The notes under the pieces: generated by a model
Told to the model about the DNA's origin: nothing
Databases searched by the model: none
The model's input: only the letters and a program-made list of their open reading frames with translations
Program-made: the position numbers and the translations under genes
Shown: positions 8,333 to 16,785 of the stretch, piece after piece
Position numbering within the stretch: position 1 is the first letter of the stretch
Layout of the letters: every line of letters starts with the position of its first letter
Assembly: GCF_009859475.1 (NCBI RefSeq)
Contig: NZ_CP044549.1
Location: 6,005,501 to 6,069,500, forward strand
Direction of reading: 5' to 3'
DNA: 64,000 nt
Origin: Hydrogenophaga sp. BPS33
GTDB lineage: Bacteria; Pseudomonadota; Gammaproteobacteria; Burkholderiales; Burkholderiaceae_C

Positions 8333-9531
8333 CACGCGGTCCACAAGTCGATGGCGCCAGCGGGCGCGCCGGGCAGGGCCTTGGCCAGGGTGGCGCGGTC
8401 GGCACCCAGGTGGCGCTGCAACAGCGGCGCGAGCAACGTGCGGATGTCGCGCGTGGGGCGCAGGTCGCGCCCTTCGAGCAGATCGCGGCGGCCCAGCCCC
8501 GGCCAGTCGGTGAGCACGCGGCCGCCCGCCACCGCACCGCCCGCCAGAAAGGCCACGCCACCGGTGCCGTGGTCGGTACCGGCACTGCCGTTGAACGCGG
8601 CCGAGCGGCCGAATTCGGTCATGACCAGCACGGTGGTATCGGCCCAGCGTTCGCCCAGCGATTCGCGCAACGCGGCCAGCCCGGTATCGAGCGCGGCAAG
8701 CTGGCGCTGCAGGCGCGAGGCCTGCTGGGTGTGGGTGTCCCACCCGTCCAGATCGAGCCAGGCCACGTCCGGGCCTGCGCCATCGGACAGGAAGCGGCCG
8801 GCCTGGCGCGCCAGCCCCGCGAACGCGGCGGCGCTGCCGGCGCCCGCGCCCATGCCGGGCTCGCGGCTGCCACCGCCCAGGGTCTGGCGTTGCGCGAGGG
8901 CCTGGTCGAGCAGGTCCGAGAGCATGGGGTCGCTCTGGTAGGTCTGTGCGATGCGGGCCATCAAGTCGCTGTCGGGCGCGGCCGCGCGCGTGGGTGTCCA
9001 GGTGCTGGCGGCGGGCGCGCCACGCAGGGCCACCGGCATGGCCGGGCTGAGCGCCACGGCGCGTTGGCCACTGACTTGCAGCGCGCGGCCCAGCCAACCG
9101 GTGGCCAGCTCGAACGGGCGCTGCCCGCCGCTCTCCAGCAATTGCTGCGCATCGAAGTGCGAACGCTCGCGGTAGGGGCTGGCCACCGCGTGCACCACCA
9201 GCAACTGGCCGTCGCCGTACCAGCGGTGCAATTGCACAAGGGAGGGGTGCAGTGCGAAGCCGTCGTGTAACGGCAAAGGCGTCGTGGCATCGGGCTTGGC
9301 ATCTTTGGGCAGCGGGCGCAAGGCGGTCCACTGCGGATCGCCCATGGCCGGCACGGCGGCCAGCCCGTCGAGCGCGCCCCGCAGCATCACCACCACCAGC
9401 TTGCCGCGCGCCTGCGCGCTCGCGGCGAAGGCCATGCGCAGGCCCGGACCGGCCAGCAACAGACCGGCCCCGGCGGCCTGCAGCCAGCGGCGGCGCGGCC
9501 AGGCGGTGGGTGGGGACGAGATCGATGTCAT
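8332..9531 (-). CDS. DUF1501 family exported protein
   Basis: A 399-residue alkaline-phosphatase-fold relative of unknown reaction. The N-terminus carries a twin-arginine-like signal (PRRRWLQAAGAGLLLAG, cleavage after MAFA near residue 35), so it is probably exported folded. The core has the family motifs KLVVVMLRGALDGLAAV, the VVHAVASPYRERSHFDAQ segment, VLVMTEFGRSAAFNGSAGTDHGTG and the C-terminal DIRTLLAPLL. The ATG at 9531 has a GGAG box nine bases upstream. It pairs with the DUF1800 gene upstream, as these two families usually do. Confidence 0.92.
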   Translation of the reverse strand: MTSISSPPTAWPRRRWLQAAGAGLLLAGPGLRMAFAASAQARGKLVVVMLRGALDGLAAVPAMGDPQWTALRPLPKDAKPDATTPLPLHDGFALHPSLVQLHRWYGDGQLLVVHAVASPYRERSHFDAQQLLESGGQRPFELATGWLGRALQVSGQRAVALSPAMPVALRGAPAASTWTPTRAAAPDSDLMARIAQTYQSDPMLSDLLDQALAQRQTLGGGSREPGMGAGAGSAAAFAGLARQAGRFLSDGAGPDVAWLDLDGWDTHTQQASRLQRQLAALDTGLAALRESLGERWADTTVLVMTEFGRSAAFNGSAGTDHGTGGVAFLAGGAVAGGRVLTDWPGLGRRDLLEGRDLRPTRDIRTLLAPLLQRHLGADRATLAKALPGAPAGAIDLWTA

Positions 9532-9569
9532 GAAGAAGACTCCGTAAAAGTGCGTGTGCTCAGAACTTC

Positions 9570-10886
9570 TCAGCGACGTTGGAACTCGGGGCTGGCCAAC
9601 AGCAGCGTGAGGGCCTGCGCACCGCTTTCGGCGCGCGCGATCTGGCCGCGGGTGTCGCGCGACAGCGCGGGCCCCCAGGCCAATTCGGCCAGTTGGCGCG
9701 CGTCGGCCAGACTGCCCGCGCCGCGGCCCATGGCCACCGCCCATTCGACGCGCTTGAGCAGCGCATCGGGGCTGAGCCAATCGTCCTGCCGGTCGGGCCA
9801 ACCCTGCGGCGAGGGCGCGCGGCCCACGGGCTGGCCCATGGTGGTGAGTGCGCCGATCTCGCGCTCGGGCGTACCCATGGGCAGCTGCAGCAGGCGGTGC
9901 GCCGAGAGCAGCAACTCTTCGGGCCGGCGCGCCTTGCCGGGCCGGTGCGCGGCCCAAGCCTGCTCGTGGCCGAAGAGCGCTTCGGCGGTCTGCAGCAGGT
10001 CACCATCCGATTCGCGAAAGCGCCGGGACACGGCCTGTACCAACGCGGGCGGCGGATCGTCGGCCACAAAGTGGCGCACCAACTTGTCGGCCAGGTGATC
10101 GGCGGTGGCCGGGTGGCGGGCCAGATCGTTCAACACGGCGTCCAGGGCCTCGGGCCCCTCGCCATAGGTGCGCCCCAGCACCGTCTTGCGGCCTGGCTCG
10201 TGCAGCGCGGGCACGAACTGCGCACCTTCGTTTTGCGGCGAGCGCCCCGCGGTCCAGCCCGTGAGCAGGCGCGCGAGCTCGCGCACGTCGGCCTGTGTGT
10301 AGCCGCTGCGCACGCCCACGGTGTGCAGCTCCAGCAGTTCGCGCGCGAGGTTTTCGTTCAAGCCACGCGCACGGCGCTGGCCGGCGCGCGAGTCGGGCCC
10401 GATGGATTGCGCGTTGTCCAGGTAGAACAACATGCCCGGGTGCGTGGTGGCCGCGCGCAGCAGCGGGGCAAAGCGGCCCATGGCATGCGGGCGGATGGCC
10501 TCGTTCTCGAACGGCCACACCATGCCTGCTGTGGTGTTCTTGATGGCCGCGACCGTGAAGTGGTTGGCCCAGAACATCACCCAACGTTCATAGACCGGCG
10601 TGGCGGTTTCGATCTGGTGCTGCCAGCGCCGGCGCAGCGCGAGCAGATTGCCCTCGCGCAACTGGCGGCGCTCGTCGCTCTGCGGCCCGGAACGCTGCCG
10701 CAGCAGACGCGCCAGCGCGGCAGCGGCCGTGCTGTCTCGCAGGCCGGCATTGTCGAACAGCGCGGGGCTGCGCAATTGCCCGAGCACCCAGGCGCGCGGG
10801 TCCGGGCCCACGCTGGCCAGGCTGATCTGGCTCAGGCCGAAACGGTGCGAGGCGATGGCGGGGGCGAAGGCGTCGTCGAAGGCCAT
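9570..10886 (-). CDS. DUF1800 family protein
   Basis: A 438-residue protein with the DUF1800 signature segments: VMFWANHF near residue 100, GMLFYLDN, LNENLARELLELHTVGVRSGYTQADVRELARLLTGW near 180-215, and DKLVRHFV. It is the first gene of the five-gene set. No clear signal peptide is visible from the ATG at 10886. DUF1800 and DUF1501 proteins occur together in many Gram-negatives, apparently as an exported pair, but their activity is not known. Confidence 0.9.
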   Translation of the reverse strand: MAFDDAFAPAIASHRFGLSQISLASVGPDPRAWVLGQLRSPALFDNAGLRDSTAAAALARLLRQRSGPQSDERRQLREGNLLALRRRWQHQIETATPVYERWVMFWANHFTVAAIKNTTAGMVWPFENEAIRPHAMGRFAPLLRAATTHPGMLFYLDNAQSIGPDSRAGQRRARGLNENLARELLELHTVGVRSGYTQADVRELARLLTGWTAGRSPQNEGAQFVPALHEPGRKTVLGRTYGEGPEALDAVLNDLARHPATADHLADKLVRHFVADDPPPALVQAVSRRFRESDGDLLQTAEALFGHEQAWAAHRPGKARRPEELLLSAHRLLQLPMGTPEREIGALTTMGQPVGRAPSPQGWPDRQDDWLSPDALLKRVEWAVAMGRGAGSLADARQLAELAWGPALSRDTRGQIARAESGAQALTLLLASPEFQRR

Positions 10887-11221
10887 GGGTGGGCGTGAAC
10901 GGATGATGGGATGGACGGGTGGTCTGGCGCGTATGCCGGTTGAACCCCGCCAGCGTGCCGCTCTTACGCGGCTCGCGCCATACCCGAGCGCAACACAGGG
11001 TCAGCGTGAAGCCGGTTGCACGCACACGTTTGAGGTCATGCACCCAAAAGCAAAAACTCTCAACAAATGCGGTGCATTGCGAAAATCATCTCAACACAAC
11101 CGGCGTCTTCCTGCAGCAGGCTGAGGATGGTTTTGTCGATGCGGTCCAGGGGTTGCGGCTTCGGTCTCACGGTCAGAAAGCGGAACGATTTTCTCCCCGT
11201 TTCCATTCCACTGGAACAAAA
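10887..11221. other. 335-base intergenic region, nothing certain
   Basis: This stretch lies between the stop of the IclR gene and the start of the DUF1800 gene, both on the minus strand, and must carry the promoter of the DUF1800 operon. It includes an AT-richer block near 11030-11095 suited to a promoter and a short palindrome TTCCACTGGAA at 11206-11216. I see no convincing ORF and no terminator with a T-tract. Confidence 0.5.
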
Positions 11222-12016
11222 CTACCCCTTTCCCAGCTGCGGCCGCCCGAACAGGCTCGAGGTGTTGCTGATCGGCCCCAACTCCGCGGCCGCTGACAGC
11301 AGGATGGGCGCCAGTTCGCGCATGCGCGCGGGCGTCAGGCGCGCACGCGGCCCGGCGATGCTGATCACCCCGATGGTCTCCTGGCGCCGCAGCACCGGCG
11401 CGGCCATGGCGCTCATGCCGGGGGCGAACACCTCGTCGATCTGCGCATAGCCGCGCACGCGTGCCGCGTGCAGGAAGCCCAGCAGCGCCTTCACGGATGT
11501 GGGCGCGTTGGGACCGTATTCGGCAGGCAGGCCAAAGCCCTGGCGCGTGACCAGATCGAGCGCGCGTTCGTCGCTCAGGGTCAGCAGCCAGGCGTGTCCC
11601 GAGGCGGTGCACGAGAGCCGCGCGTCCATGCCCATGTCGGGGTCGTACCGCAGACCCTGGTGCGTCGTGCCCTGTGACTTGGCAACCCAGGTCAGCCGGT
11701 CCTCGTCCACGATGGACAGGCGCACCAACTCCCCCGAACGCTGCGCCAGGCGCGAGAGCAAAGGCTCGGCAATGTCGACGATGCCCGCGTTGCTCAGATA
11801 GCCCAGGCCCAACGACACCACCTTGGTCGTGAGCACATAGTCGCCCTGCTTGCGCTTCTGCCGCACGTAGCCGCGCCGTTGCAACTCGGCCAGCAGTCGG
11901 TGACACGCGCTCAGCGGGATGTCGAGTTCGGCGGCCATCAGCGCCAGCGGCAAGCCATCGGGGTGGGCCGCGAGATGCTCCAGGAGCGACAAACCCCGGT
12001 CCAATGCCAGACTCAT
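11222..12016 (-). CDS. IclR-family transcriptional regulator
   Basis: A 264-residue regulator. The N-terminal winged helix-turn-helix (residues ~5-65: LSLLEHLAAH, then MAAELDIPLSACHRLLAEL and RRGYVRQ) is followed by the effector-binding domain with the family motifs GMDARLSCTASGHAWLL and the C-terminal APVLRRQETIGVISIAGPRAR. The ATG at 12016 fits family length, although the frame is open further upstream. It is divergent from the AroQ-like/TRAP genes across a 174-base region with clustered GGAAA/TTTCC half-sites and most likely controls them. Confidence 0.92.
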   Translation of the reverse strand: MSLALDRGLSLLEHLAAHPDGLPLALMAAELDIPLSACHRLLAELQRRGYVRQKRKQGDYVLTTKVVSLGLGYLSNAGIVDIAEPLLSRLAQRSGELVRLSIVDEDRLTWVAKSQGTTHQGLRYDPDMGMDARLSCTASGHAWLLTLSDERALDLVTRQGFGLPAEYGPNAPTSVKALLGFLHAARVRGYAQIDEVFAPGMSAMAAPVLRRQETIGVISIAGPRARLTPARMRELAPILLSAAAELGPISNTSSLFGRPQLGKG

Positions 12017-12039
12017 GCGTCTCTCAATTTCATATCGAG

Positions 12040-12069
12040 GGAAAAGTTTCCAAAATGGAAAGTGTTTCC
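12040..12069. promoter_or_regulatory. Candidate IclR operator: four alternating GGAAA/TTTCC half-sites
   Basis: GGAAA (12040-12044), TTTCC (12047-12051), GGAAA (12057-12061) and TTTCC (12065-12069) alternate in 30 bases. The last pair, TGGAAAGTGTTTCCCA, closely resembles the TGGAAA-N-TTTCCA type of site described for IclR. It sits 24 bases upstream of the regulator start and ~120 bases upstream of the divergent AroQ-like gene, so binding could autoregulate and control both directions. Confidence 0.65.
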
Positions 12070-12190
12070 CAAAGTGGTTCAAGAATCCGTCCGAAGCAGA
12101 CCCTGAAGGGTTTGCGCGAGACGCCGCCGCCCACTGTATGCGCAAGCCTGCCGGCAAACAACGTCGAGCCTGGCAACGAAGAGCTTCACC

Positions 12191-12661
12191 ATGAACCGCA
12201 CGATCTACATCCTCAACGGCCCGAACCTGAACCTGCTGGGCCTGCGCGAGCCCAAACTCTACGGCAGCACCACGCTGGCGCAGATCGAAGCCCTGTGCCG
12301 CCGCACCGCCGAGGGATTCGACATGCGCTGCGAATTCCGCCAGACCAACCACGAAGGCGTCATGGTCGACTGGGTCCAGGAAGCGCGCGAGCAGGCGGCC
12401 GCGCTGGTGATCAACCCGGCCGGTCTGTCGTTCCGCTCGATTCCGCTGCTGGATGCGCTCAAGACGATCGACCAGCCCATGGCCGAAGTGCATATCACCA
12501 ACATCCACCGCCGCGACGAGATCTACCAGAAGTCGCTGGTGTCGCTGGCCGCCACGGGTGTGATCTGCGGCTTCGGCCCCTTCGGCTACGAGCTGGCCAT
12601 CCGCGCCGTGATGGACCGCCTGGCCGCGGCCACTCCCGTGCGCGCCTCCTTCACCGCCTGA
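12191..12661 (+). CDS. AroQ-like (type II 3-dehydroquinate dehydratase family) protein
   Basis: A 156-residue flavodoxin-like-fold protein of the type II dehydroquinase family, whose classical members convert 3-dehydroquinate to 3-dehydroshikimate. The GPNLNLLG start, the REPKLYG loop with its catalytic-type Arg and Tyr, and the EVHITNIHRR region are present. Two positions differ from canonical enzymes: the THTS histidine motif reads SFRS, and the second arginine of the REEFRRHS segment is replaced (RDEIYQKS). It is the first gene of a TRAP transporter operon rather than a shikimate-pathway locus, so it is probably a catabolic or altered-specificity paralogue. Confidence 0.82.
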   Translation: MNRTIYILNGPNLNLLGLREPKLYGSTTLAQIEALCRRTAEGFDMRCEFRQTNHEGVMVDWVQEAREQAAALVINPAGLSFRSIPLLDALKTIDQPMAEVHITNIHRRDEIYQKSLVSLAATGVICGFGPFGYELAIRAVMDRLAAATPVRASFTA

Positions 12662-12709
12662 GTTATCGAACGTTCACTTCCTGCCACGACAACCTTAGGA
12701 GACACCGCC

Positions 12710-13699
12710 ATGACCTTCCCGCTCAACCGCCGCTCTGCCCTGTGCATGGGGGCCTCGCTGGCCGCCGCGACCGCCCTGCCGAGCTGGGCGCAAGCCCCGG
12801 CCAACCTGCGCTTTGCCGCCGTGTTCTCGGACAAGGACATCCGTGCCGACATGATGAAGATGCTGGCCAAGGACGTGGAGAAGGATTTCAAGATCGAGGT
12901 GTTCCTCAACTCCACACTGTTTCGCCAGGGCACCGAGCTCGTGGCGCTGCAGCGCGACAACCTGGAGATGGGCAACATCGCGCCGCAGGACATCTCCAAG
13001 CAGATCCCGGCCTGGTCGCTGCTCACCTCGGCCTACCTCTTCCGCGATGCCAACCACCTCAACGCCTTCTTCGCCAGCGACATGGGCGCGCAGATGAAGA
13101 AGATGGTGGAGGACCAGCTCAAGGTGAAGGTGCTGGGGCCGGTTTTCTTCGGCACGCGCCATGTGGGGCTGAAGACCAAGAAGAAGATCAACACCCCCGC
13201 CGATCTGGCTGGCGTGAAGCTGCGCATGCCCCCGGGCGACAGCTGGCAGTTGTTGGGTCGCTCGATCGGCGCGAACCCGACGCCCATGGCCTATGCGGAG
13301 ACCTACACCGGCCTGCAGACCGGCGCGATCGACGGACAGGACAACCCGCTGCCCAACGTGCAGAACATGAAGTTCAATGAAGTGATGTCGCAGATCGTGC
13401 TGACCTCGCACCTGGTGGGCTACGACCTGCTCACGCTCAACATGAAGGTGTGGAACAGCATGTCGCCCGAGAAGCAGCGGGCCTTCCAGGCCGCGGCCGA
13501 CAAGGCCATCGCCTGGAGCACCGCCGAGCACCTCAAGCGCGAGAAGGAACTGGCCGAAGGCTTCAAGAACCAGGGCCTGGACGTGTACACGCCCAACCTC
13601 GCGGCTTTTCGTGAGAACGCGCAGAAGGTGTACCTGGCATCCGCCGAAGCGAAGGAATGGCCGGCAGGCATGCTCGACAAGATCAATGGGATGAAATAG
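12710..13699 (+). CDS. TRAP transporter solute-binding protein (DctP family)
   Basis: A 329-residue periplasmic binding protein with a signal peptide (MTFPLNRRSALCMG..., cleavage after ATALPSWA near residue 26). Family features include the FLNSTLFRQGTELVALQRDNLEMG region, KLRMPPGDSWQ containing the substrate-carboxylate-binding arginine, and the GLQTGAIDGQDNPLPN motif. The start has AGGAGA upstream. It delivers a carboxylate-containing ligand to the DctQM permease encoded next. The ligand is unknown; the AroQ-like neighbour hints at a cyclic polyol acid. Confidence 0.92.
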   Translation: MTFPLNRRSALCMGASLAAATALPSWAQAPANLRFAAVFSDKDIRADMMKMLAKDVEKDFKIEVFLNSTLFRQGTELVALQRDNLEMGNIAPQDISKQIPAWSLLTSAYLFRDANHLNAFFASDMGAQMKKMVEDQLKVKVLGPVFFGTRHVGLKTKKKINTPADLAGVKLRMPPGDSWQLLGRSIGANPTPMAYAETYTGLQTGAIDGQDNPLPNVQNMKFNEVMSQIVLTSHLVGYDLLTLNMKVWNSMSPEKQRAFQAAADKAIAWSTAEHLKREKELAEGFKNQGLDVYTPNLAAFRENAQKVYLASAEAKEWPAGMLDKINGMK

Positions 13700-13715
13700 G
13701 CCCACCCCTGCCGCG

Positions 13716-13800
13716 CTACGCGCGACCCCCTCGAGGGGGCGGCACCTGGGACCGGCAAAGCCGGATCCTCGGTGCCCCTGGACGGGGGCTTCTTCGCTCC
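13716..13800. repeat. GC-rich intergenic repeat with nested hairpins
   Basis: Between dctP-like and dctQ-like genes lies a block with CCCCCTCGAGGGGG at its left, ACCGGCAAAGCCGGA in the middle and a GGTGCCCC/GGGGGC segment at its right, all able to fold. The same style of sequence occurs at 32560-32731. From memory, such blocks recur between genes in Comamonadaceae genomes. It separates the binding-protein gene from the permease genes and may stabilise the upstream message. Confidence 0.65.
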
Positions 13801-13821
13801 ACCTTGTGTAGAGACTTTTAA

Positions 13822-14334
13822 ATGACCGTCATGCGCCGTTTGTCCCAGTTCGCCGAGGCGGTGGCCGCGGCTCTGCTCGCCATCATCTTCGTGGCCTTCA
13901 TCCTGCAGATCGTGCTGCGCTACGCCTTCAACTGGCCGGTGGGCTGGACCACCGAGGTCTCGCTCATCGCCTGGTTGTGGCTGGTGCTCTGGGGGTCGGC
14001 CTTCGTGTTGAAAGACCATGAGGAGATCCGCATCGACTTCCTCACCGCCCACGTCGGCAGGCGCGCGCGCACCGTGTTGGGCATCCTCGCCTCCATCTGC
14101 GTCATCGTGCTCTTCGGCCTGCAGCTGCCGGCGGCGTACGACTATGTGAGCTTCATGAAGGTGGAGAGGAGCTCGTACCTGAACACCGGCTTCGACAAGC
14201 TGTTCTCCATCTACCTCGTCTTCTCAGTGGCGGTGATCGGCCGCAATCTCTGGCTGCTCGTCCAGTTGTTCCGGGGCAAGGATCCCGCCGACCACGCGAG
14301 CGATTCGCCCATGCAATCCGGCTCCGCACTGTGA
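13822..14334 (+). CDS. TRAP transporter small permease subunit (DctQ family)
   Basis: A 170-residue membrane protein with four hydrophobic helices (residues ~10-32, ~46-65, ~85-107, ~128-150). The conserved WTTEVSLIAWLWLVLWGSAFVLKDHEEIRIDFL segment identifies DctQ. It associates with the large permease encoded immediately downstream; the stop overlaps that gene's GTG start (GTGA). The ribosome binding site is weak, and an ATG three codons further in is possible. Confidence 0.93.
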   Translation: MTVMRRLSQFAEAVAAALLAIIFVAFILQIVLRYAFNWPVGWTTEVSLIAWLWLVLWGSAFVLKDHEEIRIDFLTAHVGRRARTVLGILASICVIVLFGLQLPAAYDYVSFMKVERSSYLNTGFDKLFSIYLVFSVAVIGRNLWLLVQLFRGKDPADHASDSPMQSGSAL

Positions 14335-15632
14335 ACTTCACCAGCCCCTTCTCTCTGGCGCTCTACGCCATCCTCGCGCTCAGCCTGCTGGGCGTCCCCG
14401 TCGGCCAGGCCATGATCGGCGGCTCCGTGCTCTACCTCTACCTCAAGGGCATGGACATGGGCACCGTGGCCGAGCAGTTGCTCAACGGCACCTACTCCAG
14501 CTTCCTGCTGCTGGCAATTCCCTTGTTCATCCTGGCCGCCACCATCATGGGCACGGGCAGCGTGATGGACCGCCTGATGAAGTTCTGCAACGCTCTCGTC
14601 GGTCACTTCCCGGGTGGCCTGGCGCAGGTGAACGTGTTGCAGAGCGTGGTGTTTGCCAGCATGTCCGGTTCGGCCCTGGCCGATGCGGCGGGCTCGGGCA
14701 AGCTCATGCAAATCATGATGACCAAGGACAACCGGTACACCGCCGGCTTCACGGCCGCGCTGACCGCCGCCTCCTCGGTCATCGGCCCCATCCTGCCGCC
14801 TTCGATTCCGCTGGTGCTGTACGCGTTGGTGTCGGGCACCTCGATCGGCTATCTGTTCATCGCCGGCGTGCTGCCGGGCCTGATGCTCGGCGCGGTGCAG
14901 ATGGGCCTGGTGCACTACCTCGCGAAGAAGCGCCAATTCCCGGTCGAACCCCGGGTGCCGCTGCGCGAGCTGCCGGCCATCACGCGCGACGCATTCCCGG
15001 CCTTGATGCTGCCGGTGGTGCTGCTGGGCTGCCTCTACACCGGCATCACCACGCCCACCGAAGCGGCCGGCCTGGCCGCCGCCTATGCGCTGCTGATCTC
15101 GGTGCTGCTGTACCGCAGCATCGGCTGGAGGGATCTGTACGGCGCGCTCCTGAGCAGCGCGCGCATCAGCATCTCCATCGGCATCCTGATCGCCGGGGCG
15201 CTGGTATTCAACTACGTGATCACGGTGGAGAACATTCCGCTCACGCTCAGCGGCTTCCTGGCCAGCTTCGACATGTCGCCCCTGGGCTTCCTGCTGCTGG
15301 TCAACGTGATCCTGCTGCTGTTGGGCTGCATTCTCGAAGGCTCCACCATCATTCTCGTCATCCTGCCGGTGCTGCTGCCCACAGGGGTGGCGCTGGGCGT
15401 GGACCCGGTGCACTTCGGCGTGGTGGCCGTGCTCAACATCATGATCGGCCTGGTGACACCGCCCTACGGGTTGTTGCTGTTCATGATGACCAAGATCGCC
15501 GACATCTCGCTGGGCACCCTGGTGCGCGAAATGGTCCCATTCCTGGTGGTGATGGTCGGTGCGCTGGCGCTGGTCACCTTGTGGCCGGACATGGTGCTGT
15601 TCCTGCCGCGGCTGGCGGGGTACACGGGGTAG
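14331..15632 (+). CDS. TRAP transporter large permease subunit (DctM family)
   Basis: A 433-residue polytopic inner-membrane protein with about 12 helices. Family features are GQAMIGGS near the start, LLLAIPLFILAATIMGTGSV, the GPILPPSIPLVLYALVSGTSIGYLF segment and VTPPYGLLLFMM near the C-terminus. It forms the Na+-driven transport channel of the TRAP system with the DctQ-like subunit. It starts at GTG within the overlapping stop of that gene. Its stop is one base from the stop of the convergent gene at 15634. Confidence 0.94.
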   Translation: MNFTSPFSLALYAILALSLLGVPVGQAMIGGSVLYLYLKGMDMGTVAEQLLNGTYSSFLLLAIPLFILAATIMGTGSVMDRLMKFCNALVGHFPGGLAQVNVLQSVVFASMSGSALADAAGSGKLMQIMMTKDNRYTAGFTAALTAASSVIGPILPPSIPLVLYALVSGTSIGYLFIAGVLPGLMLGAVQMGLVHYLAKKRQFPVEPRVPLRELPAITRDAFPALMLPVVLLGCLYTGITTPTEAAGLAAAYALLISVLLYRSIGWRDLYGALLSSARISISIGILIAGALVFNYVITVENIPLTLSGFLASFDMSPLGFLLLVNVILLLLGCILEGSTIILVILPVLLPTGVALGVDPVHFGVVAVLNIMIGLVTPPYGLLLFMMTKIADISLGTLVREMVPFLVVMVGALALVTLWPDMVLFLPRLAGYTG

Positions 15633-15633
15633 C

Positions 15634-16776
15634 TCAGATGTCGAGCCAGCCCGACTGGATCAACAGAAAGCCGAAGAAGAAGCCGATGAGAACGCCCACC
15701 ACCACATCGGACACCAGATCTTTTCCGTCCGGCATGTGCACGCAATCGCCGGTCTTCACGAGCTTGCCGTTGTCCATTTCGTAGCCCAGGGCACGCAGCG
15801 TTTCATCGACGATCTGGGCCAGGAGGGCGATGGGGCGCAGCTCGTCTCGCAAGGCTTCCACCAGTGGCCGGGCATGCCAGTGCTGCGCGTTGGCCACCAA
15901 GCCCGCCACGAACCCCGCAGCCCCGAAGGTGGTGAGCAGCGCGGCTTGCGGCGTCCCCAGCGCACTCAGGTATCCCAATGGGGAATAGGTCTCTACGGCG
16001 TGGTTCAGAACGGGGTGATTCGCGAGGTACAGCCGGACTTCCCTTTCGCCTCCACCCTCTTCAGGTTGCTCCATGAAGCCTTGGACCTTGGCGTGCTCGG
16101 CCGCGAGTCGGCTCTGCACCGCCTGCAGCTCGCGCTCCAGACGCGCACACGCCTCCTGGGCCAAGCCATGCGCGTGCGAAGCCGGCGTGGTTTCCGCCAG
16201 CGCCCCTTGCGCGGCCTTGAGCTCGGTCGCGACGCCGTTGCGGATGACCATGAGAGCGGCAAGCCCTTCCGCACGGCTTCGCAGACGGGAAGGGCAGCGC
16301 GTCGGGTTCAGGGTAAAGTCCAGCGCGACCACTCCCTCCCCGTTGACCAGGGAGAGATTGGGGTCTATGCGTTCACGAATACATTCATCCCCCCGCAAAG
16401 TGCCCGGGGGCAAATCCAGCACCCACGCGGGGTCGGGTGGCGGTGCATCGATCAATGCAGGCGAGACAGCCTGGCTCTGGCTGCTGTTCGATGCGGGGGG
16501 CGTCGACAGCAATGGGGCAGCCACTGCGGTGGTCGTTGTCGTCGTCGTTGCTGTGGTCGTCGTTGTGGTCGTTGTGGTTGCGCCGGTCGTGGTCGTGGTG
16601 GTGGCTGCATGCGCCGAGCCGAGGCTGTCACCTTGGGGCGCATGGGCATTCCAAGGAAGCGGCGACTGTTGAAAGCTGGCGGCCACGCCGTTGGGGCTGG
16701 GGACTGGCTGGGGCTGGCCACCGGACGCCGTCGGTGGGGTCCAGCCCGACGTGCCCGCAGTGCCGATGTTCTTCAT
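15634..16776 (-). CDS. Candidate type III secretion translocator-like membrane protein
   Basis: A 380-residue protein of unrecognised family. The N-terminal ~115 residues are Pro/Ser/Ala-rich and contain a polythreonine tract (about residues 59-83). A predicted coiled coil spans ~205-235 (ACARLERELQAVQSRLAAEH). Two hydrophobic segments follow, ~270-296 and ~355-375, and only five residues come after the last one. There is no signal peptide. The layout (disordered N-terminus, coiled coil, two membrane segments), plus an LcrH/SycD-like chaperone gene 9 bases upstream, is that of a YopB/SipB-type hydrophobic translocator. That role is inference. A strong GGAGG ribosome binding site precedes the ATG. 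Confidence 0.6.
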   Translation of the reverse strand: MKNIGTAGTSGWTPPTASGGQPQPVPSPNGVAASFQQSPLPWNAHAPQGDSLGSAHAATTTTTTGATTTTTTTTTATTTTTTTAVAAPLLSTPPASNSSQSQAVSPALIDAPPPDPAWVLDLPPGTLRGDECIRERIDPNLSLVNGEGVVALDFTLNPTRCPSRLRSRAEGLAALMVIRNGVATELKAAQGALAETTPASHAHGLAQEACARLERELQAVQSRLAAEHAKVQGFMEQPEEGGGEREVRLYLANHPVLNHAVETYSPLGYLSALGTPQAALLTTFGAAGFVAGLVANAQHWHARPLVEALRDELRPIALLAQIVDETLRALGYEMDNGKLVKTGDCVHMPDGKDLVSDVVVGVLIGFFFGFLLIQSGWLDI

Positions 16777-16785
16777 GCGGCCTCC

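Noticed and set aside
13716..13800. CRISPR-like or Rho-independent terminator structure
   Set aside because: No regular repeat-spacer pattern and no T-tract; it fits a GC-rich intergenic repeat better.
16520..16602. Plus-strand valine-rich reading of the GTN run as a possible membrane peptide
   Set aside because: The minus-strand gene has a strong ribosome binding site, an operon partner and coherent domains; the valine run is the complement of its polythreonine tract.
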